From positions 1 to 64,000 of the forward strand of contig JACPRH010000017.1 of NCBI GenBank assembly GCA_016190055.1: a stretch of 64,000 bases of DNA, written 5' to 3'. The translations under genes were made by a program, and so were the position numbers. A model generated the notes under the pieces. The model worked only from the letters and a program-made list of their open reading frames with translations, made no database searches and was not told the origin of the DNA. Below are positions 53,082-61,469 of this stretch, in pieces. Position 1 is the stretch's first letter. Each line of letters opens with the position of its first letter. The stretch is from Nitrososphaerota archaeon. Its GTDB lineage: Archaea > Thermoproteota > Nitrososphaeria > Nitrososphaerales > JACPRH01.

Positions 53082-53759
53082 CTAGACACCTCCACTCCTT
53101 CTGGAAAATGTGACAGTGAAGATCGCTACCCCAGCGATTAGAGCCATTACGGGAGAGAGAAGTGCAGCTAAGATGACTGTTGATCGCTCAGGCCTTTCAG
53201 GAGGCGGAAGGGCCTGGACAGCAGGTAGATCAGGGGGGTGCGGGTTGTGGCAGGCAACGCAGCTCGGAGCCGCGCCTTCACTCGTTGACGTGTAGTTGAG
53301 ACCATGCGTGCCGTGAACACCGATCTTCCAGTCCGCGTATCTTTCGCGGTGGCAGTTAGCGCACAGGTTTGATGCAGTAGCATTTGTGAGGAGTATACCA
53401 TTCAATGTGTGTGGCTGCATCGCGAAGTTGTCGTGGCAGACTAGGCAGGCCTGCTCTCCTGCTCCCAGATTACTATGTAGCCCCAGGTTTTGTTTGTGGC
53501 ATGTGGTGCAGCTTAAGCTAGGTTCTGTTGAGTTAGACAGGATGCGTTGATGATTCAGGGTGAGCTGATTGGGCTTAGTTGAGAGGCTTCCGTGGCATGT
53601 CTGGCAGGCGATGTTAGAGAAACTGGCGTGGGAGTTCGGCACCGTGTGACAGGTTGTGCATGTGACTTCCGGTTGGACTTGAGATTCTGCGATAGCAAGC
53701 GGGATAACAGCGAGGCTCGAAGCTATTATTGCAATTATTATCGTAATTTTTATAGTCAA
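53082..53759 (-). CDS. Membrane-bound hexaheme cytochrome c
   Basis: A 225-residue protein with a signal peptide (IIIAIIASSLAVIPLAIA) and six CxxCH haem sites: CTTCH, CQTCH, CTTCH, CLVCH, CANCH and CVACH. A C-terminal helix (VILAALLSPVMALIAGVAI) anchors it. It is the first gene of the cytochrome-FeS-NrfD operon, as in Act/Nrf-type complexes where a multihaem subunit exchanges electrons with soluble carriers. Confidence 0.92.
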   Translation of the reverse strand: MTIKITIIIAIIASSLAVIPLAIAESQVQPEVTCTTCHTVPNSHASFSNIACQTCHGSLSTKPNQLTLNHQRILSNSTEPSLSCTTCHKQNLGLHSNLGAGEQACLVCHDNFAMQPHTLNGILLTNATASNLCANCHRERYADWKIGVHGTHGLNYTSTSEGAAPSCVACHNPHPPDLPAVQALPPPERPERSTVILAALLSPVMALIAGVAIFTVTFSRRSGGV

Positions 53760-53834
53760 TCGGTTTTCATCGCCATCGTGTTTTTAGAGAGTAGGCCACA
53801 TATTTATATTTGTTGATTTAATTATTCTCCTTAT

Positions 53835-53863
53835 TACACAATGTTTAAATAATATATTGTGTA
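53835..53863. promoter_or_regulatory. Inverted repeat between the cytochrome operon and the CPBP gene
   Basis: TACACAAT and ATTGTGTA are exact inverted repeats 13 bases apart, in the divergent promoter region. The interval is AT-rich and includes TATA-like sequence. It is a candidate operator for one of the HTH regulators encoded just downstream. Confidence 0.5.
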
Positions 53864-53875
53864 TCAATTATACAA

Positions 53876-54598
53876 ATGATGCCCGTTCGAAACTACGCGA
53901 ACATAATGCTGTGGATAGCACTCTTCCCGTTGCTAGTAATGGCAGGCAACGCAATCATAATAATTGAAGGCGCACTACTGCTCCTAAACCTCTACACACT
54001 TCCTTGGCTGAGCACATTTCTGAGATACATACCAGCATATGCTGTAATGATTACCGGGATCCTGCTGATCTCGCGATGGAACAGCAAAAAAAGCATCATT
54101 GAAACAATAAAGTACCTTGGATGGCCATACGACACAATAGATGCGGTAATCGCATTCGCAGCAGGAACAATCACAGGCTTCCTCAACGTTTTCTTAATAC
54201 TAGGGATCCTGCTTCTACAGGTAATAGTAGTACAGAGTCTAAGCGTCGGCTTCCCTGCTACAGCTCTGGCGGTTGCACTCGCAGGTCCACCTGAAGAACT
54301 GGCCAGATGCTATATTCAGAAAAACCTAGCAGGCTCAATCACAAAGTGCCAGAACACCGCGCCAATCAAAGCATTAACAATTATCATAATGACAGCCACA
54401 TTTGGTCTCACTCACGAGGTTAGCAGATTTGTTCTGAACCTCGGCACCAGCTCAACCCCCTTCTTTTCGGTGCAGGACTTGGGATGGTACATAGGCGGGT
54501 TCGTTCTCGCATCGTTGTATGTGGTGATGAAGAGCTGGTTCGCTAACAGTGTCGCACACTCCTGGTACAACATAATTATGTCGTTCTTCCTGCATTGA
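53876..54598 (+). CDS. CPBP-family intramembrane protein (CAAX protease-like)
   Basis: A 240-residue protein with about seven membrane helices. The CPBP motifs are all present: Glu-Glu in PPEELARCYIQ, FGLTHEV with His, and NSVAHSWYN with His and Asn. Members are glutamic-type membrane proteases or inert relatives. It begins a cluster with two transcription regulators. Confidence 0.8.
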   Translation: MMPVRNYANIMLWIALFPLLVMAGNAIIIIEGALLLLNLYTLPWLSTFLRYIPAYAVMITGILLISRWNSKKSIIETIKYLGWPYDTIDAVIAFAAGTITGFLNVFLILGILLLQVIVVQSLSVGFPATALAVALAGPPEELARCYIQKNLAGSITKCQNTAPIKALTIIIMTATFGLTHEVSRFVLNLGTSSTPFFSVQDLGWYIGGFVLASLYVVMKSWFANSVAHSWYNIIMSFFLH

Positions 54599-54694
54599 GC
54601 TGCAGAGACAGCTGCTACAGCAAACAAGCCTTATTTTCTGAGCTTCTTATAATTAGAAAAATATATTAACACAATTACACCAATAGTTATCGAG

Positions 54695-55456
54695 GTGTCT
54701 GAAATAGAAGACGCTACATCAACAAGCAAAACTAGGCGACTGATACTGCACCTACTATCAACTCAGGCAATGAGCGTCAAAGAATTAGCTAAAAAACTCT
54801 CGATGGAACCCATAGCTATTAGACATCACATACGGGTGCTCAAAAACTCAGGAGCAATTGAGGAGTGGGAGCACAAGCGAGGAAAGGTTGGGCGGCCAGT
54901 CATCAAATACCGCGCAGTACAGGTTCCAGCAAACCAAACGATAGCCAGTGAAGCACACTGGTTCTATAGCTTCTTCCAGAGACCCCTATCCACAGTTGTG
55001 AGAAGAAGACTCTTCACCGTCGGTAAAGAAGCAACCATACTAGACGCTGCCGAGATAATGCGTGACAACGGGATAGGCAGTATCCTCATAATGGATGATG
55101 CGACCAAAGAGGTAGTAGGTATTGTTACCGAGAAAGATCTAGTTAACAAGGTGGTTGCGAGGAATCTTCTGCCACTCGATGTTAAGGTTGAGAGGATAAT
55201 GACAAGCCCAGTCATAACAATACAGGAGACAGCTGAGATAGCAGAAGCGCTGGAGTCTATGGCGAAGTACAGGATCAGGCGTTTGCTCGTCCTCAGAGAT
55301 AAAGAGCCTTTAGGATTAATTACTCAGGAGAACATCATCGATGCATTCGTGCTTGAAGGCGGTATTCGAGCGTTTAAGGAAAGATCGATGAGCCCAAGAA
55401 CCAAGCTGAGTCAAGTTGAGCAATCTTCATTCATGCCCGAGACAAGCAAAGAATAA
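54695..55456 (+). CDS. HTH regulator with CBS-domain pair
   Basis: A 253-residue protein from GTG 54695 with TATA sequence AAAAATATATTAACAC upstream. Residues 10-75 form an ArsR-like winged helix (MSVKELAKKLSMEPIAIRHH, KRGKVGRPVIKYRA). Residues 115-235 are two CBS motifs (ILDAAEIMRDNGIGSILIM and TEKDLVNKVVARNLLPLDV), which probably sense adenine nucleotides. It shares its HTH type with the next gene; both may regulate the surrounding respiratory genes. Confidence 0.82.
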   Translation: MSEIEDATSTSKTRRLILHLLSTQAMSVKELAKKLSMEPIAIRHHIRVLKNSGAIEEWEHKRGKVGRPVIKYRAVQVPANQTIASEAHWFYSFFQRPLSTVVRRRLFTVGKEATILDAAEIMRDNGIGSILIMDDATKEVVGIVTEKDLVNKVVARNLLPLDVKVERIMTSPVITIQETAEIAEALESMAKYRIRRLLVLRDKEPLGLITQENIIDAFVLEGGIRAFKERSMSPRTKLSQVEQSSFMPETSKE

Positions 55457-55568
55457 TATAAATCATTTAACTATTATTTTAATAAGTCATCCATTCCTTC
55501 AGAAACGTTAATATAAAGTAATTGATATAATAAATATAGTTAGCGTGGACTGGGAGTAAAGATGTTTT

Positions 55569-56330
55569 GTGGCGATAATTAGAACAGAGGCGAACGAAAT
55601 AAGAAACGGTATTGAGTTTGGAAAAGCCCTCTCAAGCAAGAGGCGGCTCGAAATACTCAGAGTATTATCGAACGAGCCTATGAGTATTAAAGAGATCGCG
55701 GACACCTTGTGCTTAAACTCGGTCGCGATCAGACATCACATTAAGATTTTGATGAGATCAGATCTGGTTGAAGAGGTGGGGGAGAAACGGCTGAGGTTCG
55801 GTCGCCCAACAACACTCTACGGAACTAGGCAAGTACCTCAGTCCCTAGGGTACCCGAGACGCAAGTACGATACGCTCTCGGAGATTTTGATTCAAGCTCT
55901 TATCCAGAACCTACCAACCTCAAAAACCGCGAAGATCTTGAAAAACCTAGGCTACCAGTACGGGGCCAGCCTCATTAACGACTTATCGCTTCACCGCGGT
56001 ATACGGAAATGGGACATGTACTCCTTGAAGCAGCACTTTGTGGATGAGTATCTCAAGGAGGAAGGGTCGCAGCCGGAAGTGGTTAAGGTTGACGGAGAGG
56101 AGATGGTTTACAGGATCCATAACTGCGTCTTCTCCGAGATCTCTAGAAAGTACCCTGAGATAATCTGCAACGGCCTTGATCTAGGGGTGAGAGAAGGAAT
56201 CTTGGAGAGATCTCTCGGCTTTTCTGAGCAGATGAGAAGTAAGTGCAAAGGCCACGGAGACCCCTACTGCGAATTCATGTTCAGAGTAAAAAAGCCGGAT
56301 ATGGAAAAGGTAAAGGAAACCACCGCCTGA
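55569..56330 (+). CDS. SufR-like winged-helix regulator with four C-terminal Cys
   Basis: A 253-residue protein from GTG 55569. The N-terminal wHTH (MSIKEIADTLCLNSVAIRHH) resembles the previous regulator. The C-terminal domain has four Cys in the spacing of SufR-type sensors: HNCVFSEIS, EIICNGL, RSKCKGHG and PYCEFMF. In SufR homologues these Cys bind an iron-sulfur cluster that controls DNA binding. It lies upstream of the twelve-heme cytochrome, which it may control in response to redox state or iron. Confidence 0.75.
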   Translation: MAIIRTEANEIRNGIEFGKALSSKRRLEILRVLSNEPMSIKEIADTLCLNSVAIRHHIKILMRSDLVEEVGEKRLRFGRPTTLYGTRQVPQSLGYPRRKYDTLSEILIQALIQNLPTSKTAKILKNLGYQYGASLINDLSLHRGIRKWDMYSLKQHFVDEYLKEEGSQPEVVKVDGEEMVYRIHNCVFSEISRKYPEIICNGLDLGVREGILERSLGFSEQMRSKCKGHGDPYCEFMFRVKKPDMEKVKETTA

Positions 56331-56512
56331 TCGTCTCTCCAAGCTCCTGTCGATTAATGTAGCAGATGTTCTATTGAAGTGTTTAGCCAGTCGTATTAAC
56401 GTGATTATCGTTAATTAAAACATATTCGTAATCGTAAACATATTATAGATAATAACTTTCTTGAAAAACAATATTTATTAACATAAGTACCCAACCAGTT
56501 ATTGAGAGAAAG

Positions 56513-57403
56513 TTGTTGCCAAGTTTCCTTAAGAACCGAAAGACAGTAGCACTCATACTAGTAATAGCCGCTTTAGCCCTATCGACACCAATGTACATTG
56601 GCTACAACTACTACCAAAATGATCCTAAGTTCTGCACATCCTGCCACCTAATGAACAAACCATACGAACTATGGCGCACAAGCGCAATGCATGAAGTAAC
56701 CTGCCACAACTGCCACGAACTAAGCCCAGCCGCAGCAATGAACCTAGTCTATTTGACCGTTGTAGAAAACCCAACGGAGATTAAAAGTCACGCTGAAGTC
56801 CAAGAAGAATTCTGCCTCAAATGTCATACAGAAGGAGAAATCAATATTCCACAGATAACCGAGCAGATCGGACATCAAGTCCACACCTTCCAAAGCAACG
56901 TGACTTGCCTGCAGTGCCACAGCACAAGCCTCCACCAGTTCACACCCCCAGACAGCATCTGCTCAACATGCCACACCGAGAAGCAGAAGACAGCCGGCAT
57001 GGCTAGCCTAGACTGCAAAACCTGCCACACCTACTCCGCTACCGGAAAACTCAGCCTAATACCAGGTCAAGTCGAGTGCCTTACATGCCACAGCGAACGC
57101 CAAACAATAATGGCGGTTCCAGCAGCTGCGCACCAAGACTCAAATTGCGCAACCTGCCACCAACTCCACAACAACAGCAAACCCCAAAGCTGCACATCCT
57201 GCCACGCCCGTGAAGAACTACCTGGATTACACCAGCTACAGAGCCACAACCTCGAGCAAAACCAGAACGACTGCCAAAGATGCCACCAATCTCATCAGAA
57301 GAGCGAAGTCAGAACCACCTGCACCAGCTGCCACTACAACAAAGTTGAACACAACAAAGGCATAGACTGCAACACCTGCCATAAGTTCACCAAGACAGCG
57401 TAA
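56513..57403 (+). CDS. Membrane-anchored twelve-heme cytochrome c (NapC/NirT-like N-terminus)
   Basis: A 296-residue protein from TTG 56513. An N-terminal helix (TVALILVIAALALSTPMYIG) is followed by NDPKFCTSCHLMNKPYELW, the NapC/NirT-type first haem region, where such proteins take electrons from quinol. Twelve CxxCH motifs are counted over residues 42-292 (CTSCH, CHNCH, CLKCH, CLQCH, CSTCH, CKTCH, CLTCH, CATCH, CTSCH, CQRCH, CTSCH, CNTCH), about one per 21 residues. It probably moves electrons from the membrane to an external partner or terminal reductase. Confidence 0.92.
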   Translation: MLPSFLKNRKTVALILVIAALALSTPMYIGYNYYQNDPKFCTSCHLMNKPYELWRTSAMHEVTCHNCHELSPAAAMNLVYLTVVENPTEIKSHAEVQEEFCLKCHTEGEINIPQITEQIGHQVHTFQSNVTCLQCHSTSLHQFTPPDSICSTCHTEKQKTAGMASLDCKTCHTYSATGKLSLIPGQVECLTCHSERQTIMAVPAAAHQDSNCATCHQLHNNSKPQSCTSCHAREELPGLHQLQSHNLEQNQNDCQRCHQSHQKSEVRTTCTSCHYNKVEHNKGIDCNTCHKFTKTA

Positions 57404-57433
57404 AAGAAAAACGTACATAGTAAGAAAAAGAGA

Positions 57434-57465
57434 AAACCTCTCCTAGCGGTTAGGAGAGGTTTTTA
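57434..57465 (+). terminator. Strong terminator after the twelve-heme cytochrome
   Basis: AAACCTCTCCTA and TAGGAGAGGTTT enclose GCGGT, a perfect 12-base-pair stem, followed by TTT. Confidence 0.75.
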
Positions 57466-57508
57466 GGAACCTATTTGTCACACTATTCGACCAGTGAGGT
57501 AAAGCACA

Positions 57509-58651
57509 GTGGGCTCTATCTTCTTTGATGTACTCAGAAGACTCTCAGAATCCCAGCTGAGCGAGATCGCCATAGATCAGGAGAGGTGCATTGACATTGG
57601 ACGAAAAGAAAAAAGGCTCTGCACAGCCTGCCAAGAAAATTGCGTAGCAGACGCCATAAAAATTTGGGAAAGAGTCGATATCGACTGGAACAGATGCGTT
57701 CGCTGCGGAGTCTGCGCTGCAGTCTGCCCCACTGAGGTCTTCACAATGCAAGTTCTCTCAGATAACATGGTTCTCAAGGAAATCACTGCGCAGTCAGAGA
57801 AGGAACCTGTTCTTGTTGAGTGCAATTTTGTTAATAAACGGTTCGAAGGCAAAGAAAAACATCCTCAAGCAAAAGGGAAAAAGATAGTCGTACCGTGCCT
57901 AGCACGGTTCTCCGAAACATTCCTCCTTCAAAGTAGCCTCGCTGCCGGCAACAACCTAGAGTTCGCAAAATGCACTAGCGACTGCAGCTTCAAAACAGGA
58001 AGAAAAGTCATCGAGGAGATGGGGCAGAGAAGTAACCTACTTCTTGAGAGCTTCCAAGCTGCGTCAAAGAAGAATAATAAACCCTACGAGAAAAAAATCT
58101 CCGAAAGAAGAATCCTACTAGGTGAAGCAGGGCTACAGGCAATTAACATGGTTCTTCCGCGAAACACTCCTAATGCCAAGCAATCCAGTAGCAAAGACAA
58201 GATCCCACTACACCGAGCCGGACTAATCGAGATAGTAAAGGCGCAAACTCCAGAAGGACAGTTTATCCGCGGTAAGATGCCGTTTGGAAACATAACGGTA
58301 GATACAGAGAAGTGTCGGCTTCACGGTCGCTGCGCCGAGGCCTGCCCCACTGGAGCTCTACGGATAGTAGATAACAATCAAGGGAAAGAACTAGTCTTTC
58401 TCTATGGCGCATGCGTCGGCTGCCGGGCCTGTTTAGAGGCATGCTCGGAAGGCGCATTGAAGTTAGAGGAGAATATTGACTTGGCGAGGCTGGCTGCGCC
58501 TTGGGTAACACTGATGTCGAGGCAGTATCAGCTCTGCACTAGCTGCGGGAGACAGTTCTCCGTGAGAATGGGAGCTAATTCCCAAGTCTGCCCCTCCTGT
58601 GAGGGGCGCTGGGCTGAGATCGAAAAATATGCTAATGAAGCCGGAGCCTAG
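57509..58651 (+). CDS. Cytoplasmic polyferredoxin with C-terminal zinc ribbon
   Basis: A 380-residue protein from GTG 57509 with several cluster sites: CTACQENCVADAIKIW, CVRCGVCAAVCP, CRLHGRCAEACP and CVGCRACLEACS. The middle (KKIVVPCLARFSETF, FAKCTSDCSFKTG) resembles proteins that combine ferredoxin and HdrA/MvhD-like Cys domains. The last 45 residues are a zinc ribbon (CTSCGRQF, CPSCEG). No signal peptide is seen. A link to the upstream cytochrome is suggested by gene order only. Confidence 0.75.
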   Translation: MGSIFFDVLRRLSESQLSEIAIDQERCIDIGRKEKRLCTACQENCVADAIKIWERVDIDWNRCVRCGVCAAVCPTEVFTMQVLSDNMVLKEITAQSEKEPVLVECNFVNKRFEGKEKHPQAKGKKIVVPCLARFSETFLLQSSLAAGNNLEFAKCTSDCSFKTGRKVIEEMGQRSNLLLESFQAASKKNNKPYEKKISERRILLGEAGLQAINMVLPRNTPNAKQSSSKDKIPLHRAGLIEIVKAQTPEGQFIRGKMPFGNITVDTEKCRLHGRCAEACPTGALRIVDNNQGKELVFLYGACVGCRACLEACSEGALKLEENIDLARLAAPWVTLMSRQYQLCTSCGRQFSVRMGANSQVCPSCEGRWAEIEKYANEAGA

Positions 58652-58677
58652 GTTGAGTTCAACCGAACTCAGCTAGG
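58647..58677. terminator. Bidirectional hairpin between the polyferredoxin and cytochrome genes
   Basis: CCTAG...TGAGTTC and GAACTCA...CTAGG form a long stem around AACC between the convergent genes. It could end both transcripts. Confidence 0.55.
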
Positions 58678-58682
58678 CTAAG

Positions 58683-59642
58683 CTAGGCTTTCCCGTGTAT
58701 TTCTAGGTAGGTTGGGGAGTATTTCCCTCGCCCAGCTAGTGAGAATAGTCCGATGCCTATGAGGATGACTAGTAGACCTAAACCTAATGCTGTTTCTACT
58801 TGGGTTATGAAGGTCTCCGGTGATTTTATCGCGTCGACAGTGAATACTTCGCTCTCCACTGGCCCGTACTGTTTGTTTCCTTCGAATGTCACACGAACGC
58901 CGTACTGAGCGATATTCTCAGGTACCCATTGGTAGAAGAAGGCTCCATTTGCTCCAGGTTTCACAACACCGATGACGCGCCATGTGGTTCCAGTCTGCAA
59001 CTCTATGTTTAGGTGGTCAACATCTGCTGGTCGGATGCCTCCGGAGATGTAGATTGTATCTTTGTTAGCGTAAACCTCTGTTGGTGATACTAGGAGAGAG
59101 ATTGAACTTGGTTCGCGAGTCTGGCCTGCGACCTTCAAGATTAGGTTGGAGATTACGCCTGATGGACCTGCCTGTGAATAGACAGCGGTCAATGGATATT
59201 CGCCAGCAGGTGCGTTTGAATCTACAGTTATCTGGAATACTCCTTTGACGTCACTTTCCTTTGGGTCTTGATCGTTAGAGTCGCCGTCGCGAACATAGTA
59301 AGAGTAGCTTCCTTCTCCTCCCGCTGTAGCACTCTTTACTACCAAGCGAGTGAAGACGTGCTGGTCAAACACTAGCGCAACGCTGGGTTGATTCTTGTCG
59401 GTAGCACCGATGCCGTAGAGCGAGATTGCAATAGTGTCACCTGGACTCACTGTGTAGGTGTTATTCGCGGGTTTGCTTCCATCAATGAAGGTGGCGGTTA
59501 GAGAGCCTACTCCGCCTGAAGCGTGACATGTATTGCAGGGCGTTTTGTTTGTCGGAATAGGTTGAGCATTTGGAGTGACTAGAGCTGCCGATAGGAAAAG
59601 CGCTCCGATTATTATTGATAGGGTTAGGAGTTTGGAGTTCAT
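58683..59642 (-). CDS. Membrane-anchored monohaem cytochrome c with immunoglobulin-like domains
   Basis: A 319-residue protein with a signal peptide, one haem site CNTCH near residue 36, then two beta-sandwich regions (YTVSPGDTIAISLYGIG and SISLLVSPTEVYANKDTIYI) and a C-terminal helix (GLGLLVILIGIGLFSLAG). It is the last gene of the cytochrome b operon and could be the cytochrome c1/f counterpart of that complex, although its haem site is N-terminal and the rest is not cytochrome f. Confidence 0.8.
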   Translation of the reverse strand: MNSKLLTLSIIIGALFLSAALVTPNAQPIPTNKTPCNTCHASGGVGSLTATFIDGSKPANNTYTVSPGDTIAISLYGIGATDKNQPSVALVFDQHVFTRLVVKSATAGGEGSYSYYVRDGDSNDQDPKESDVKGVFQITVDSNAPAGEYPLTAVYSQAGPSGVISNLILKVAGQTREPSSISLLVSPTEVYANKDTIYISGGIRPADVDHLNIELQTGTTWRVIGVVKPGANGAFFYQWVPENIAQYGVRVTFEGNKQYGPVESEVFTVDAIKSPETFITQVETALGLGLLVILIGIGLFSLAGRGKYSPTYLEIHGKA

Positions 59643-59648
59643 CTATTT

Positions 59649-59885
59649 TCACCTTGGGTGGTGGTCTGAGACCTTCTTGTAGGCGTTTACACCGATGAAG
59701 ATTCTCAGGTAGATAAGTAGCACTATTGCATACAGGAGAATGTTGAAGCCTAACAATATTGGGATATCAGCGTAGTCTCCAGCCGTATCCAGCGTATAGA
59801 TACGGTAGAATAGGAAGGCTTGTCCAAACGCCAGTATTGCAAGTATAGTTGTAGATATCGACAGGAACATACTACTTCTACTCAT
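59649..59885 (-). CDS. Small two-helix membrane protein of the cytochrome b operon
   Basis: A 78-residue protein with two hydrophobic helices (LSISTTILAILAFGQAFLFY and IPILLGFNILLYAIVLLIYL). It lies six bases upstream of the monohaem cytochrome gene and one base after the next small gene. Probably an accessory subunit of the b6-Rieske complex; no family recognised. Confidence 0.7.
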   Translation of the reverse strand: MSRSSMFLSISTTILAILAFGQAFLFYRIYTLDTAGDYADIPILLGFNILLYAIVLLIYLRIFIGVNAYKKVSDHHPR

Positions 59886-59886
59886 C

Positions 59887-60138
59887 TTAATTCTCCTCCA
59901 CAGCTTCGAACCATTTTATCCGTCTTTTAAGACGACCTCCCCGACTATCTATCTGATAGATTAGCCGGAGGCTAAGTGTGATCCCTACAGCAAATAGAAG
60001 AATCGCGCCGACAAGATACAGTGGCTCAAGTTTCGCGGTGCCTACTATCAAGTTGATTATATAGTTAAAGCCGAGGTTCCCAACCAGAACTAGCCCAAGT
60101 AGCATGAGTACCACTGGGATTGATTTCTTGTTAGCCAC
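59887..60138 (-). CDS. Small two-helix membrane protein of the cytochrome b operon
   Basis: An 83-residue protein: SIPVVLMLLGLVLVGNLGFN and YLVGAILLFAVGITLSLRLI form two helices, followed by a basic, Glu-ended tail (KRRIKWFEAVEEN). Tight packing with the subunit IV-like gene (one base) indicates a common transcript and complex. Confidence 0.7.
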   Translation of the reverse strand: MANKKSIPVVLMLLGLVLVGNLGFNYIINLIVGTAKLEPLYLVGAILLFAVGITLSLRLIYQIDSRGGRLKRRIKWFEAVEEN

Positions 60139-60139
60139 T

Positions 60140-60658
60140 CTACACTGCCCCCAATGGTCTATTCCGGAAATATATCATCCTAGCCAACTGCACCGTAATT
60201 ATGGACAGTAACAGGAGAATAGCTGTAATTGCGCCAGCCTGCCACGCGTGAAGCTCCTCTGCCGCAATGTTTGCACCGAGGCTCCAGAATGTGATCAGCC
60301 ACGCTCCGAGGAAGAGGCCGATTGATGTAAAGATAGGTCTCCTTAACGGATGCCTATACTTGCTTCTATCTAGGAAGGGCATTGCCAGTAATCCTAAAAA
60401 TATACCCGTCAAAATCATGAGGCCGATAATAGGAAGTCCCAGACCTTCGGTTTTCAGAACCATGTAGACGGGCATAAAGTACCACTCGGGCTCAAGATGA
60501 ATCGGTGGATTCGCCTGATCGTACTGAGGCCTTACTTCCCATGGGAAGGATGTTGCAGCGAGCAGGATACCTGCTATTATGAGCAACGCAGTGACCTCTA
60601 GCATGATCTGATACGGGAAGAATTTTACATGTGGTTCTTCAGGAAACTCTTCAGGCAT
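60140..60658 (-). CDS. Cytochrome b subunit IV-like protein (C-terminal half of cytochrome b)
   Basis: A 172-residue protein with three or four helices. HLEPEWYFMPVYMVLKTEGL carries the PEWY motif of the quinol-oxidising Qo site. The second half (HPLRRPIFTSIGLFLGAWL) continues the subunit IV pattern. The cytochrome b is therefore split as in b6f complexes. It lies 10 bases after the b6-like gene. Confidence 0.9.
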   Translation of the reverse strand: MPEEFPEEPHVKFFPYQIMLEVTALLIIAGILLAATSFPWEVRPQYDQANPPIHLEPEWYFMPVYMVLKTEGLGLPIIGLMILTGIFLGLLAMPFLDRSKYRHPLRRPIFTSIGLFLGAWLITFWSLGANIAAEELHAWQAGAITAILLLLSIITVQLARMIYFRNRPLGAV

Positions 60659-60668
60659 TTTTTCTCAC

Positions 60669-61370
60669 CTATAATGGTCCGGATATACCGTGTTTCTTAA
60701 CCATGTAGAAGTGCAACAGCAACAGCATAGCGAAGGCCGCCGGTAAGATCAGTGTATGGAAGGCAAAGAACCGTTTCAGAGTATCGGCGTCAGTCACACC
60801 TGATAGAATTGATCCCATTATATCGCCTAGTCCTGGGAGCGATTTCGCCATACCTAGACCAATTGTGGTTGCACCCTTAGACATATCTGTCCACGGCAAC
60901 AGGTAACCTGTAAAGCCGAAGGTCAGTGTTATCATGCCGAGGGTTAGCCCAGCCATCCAGTTAAGCTCCCTTGGAGCCTTGTAGCTACCAGTGAAGAAGA
61001 CACGGAACATGTGCAGAAGCGCGGTGAAAATCATCAGGTTCGCAGAATATGCGTGAAGACTTCGGATCAGCGCACCGTATCTTACCTCTTCCATAATGAA
61101 TACTACACTACTATAAGCTTCAGTTTGAGTTGTTCCCGCAACCATTTCCAGAGAAGGCTTGTAGTAGACTGCGAGCAACATTCCTGTTACTCCTTGGATA
61201 ATGAATGAAAGGAAGGTGATGCCGCCTAGACAGTAAATTGGATTGGTTGCATGAATCGGCACGTCAACGCGCGGCAGCTTTGTAAGCTTTGAACGACTAT
61301 CGACCCACTGCCAAAGTCTATCAAGAGGGCTCTGCTTTCGTTTACGCTCTACTTGTTTCTGCACACCCAT
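60669..61370 (-). CDS. Cytochrome b6-like protein with haem ci-type cysteine
   Basis: A 233-residue protein with four helices. Haem b ligands are His106 and His120, His205 and His220: spacings of 14 and 15, as in cytochrome b6 rather than mitochondrial cytochrome b (14 and 14). Cys47 in NPIYCLGGITF occupies the place of the b6 Cys that binds the extra c-type haem (haem ci/cn). FTGYLLPWTD supports the Qo region. It heads the operon with subunit IV, two small proteins and a cytochrome c, and is divergent from the Rieske gene. Confidence 0.92.
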   Translation of the reverse strand: MGVQKQVERKRKQSPLDRLWQWVDSRSKLTKLPRVDVPIHATNPIYCLGGITFLSFIIQGVTGMLLAVYYKPSLEMVAGTTQTEAYSSVVFIMEEVRYGALIRSLHAYSANLMIFTALLHMFRVFFTGSYKAPRELNWMAGLTLGMITLTFGFTGYLLPWTDMSKGATTIGLGMAKSLPGLGDIMGSILSGVTDADTLKRFFAFHTLILPAAFAMLLLLHFYMVKKHGISGPL

Positions 61371-61469
61371 GACCTGCCATAATTAATAGATATGTTTTGA
61401 GTTTAAACATTATAAACATATTCTATATCTACCTCGTAGACTTGAGCTAATCGTGGTGCATACAGAGAC

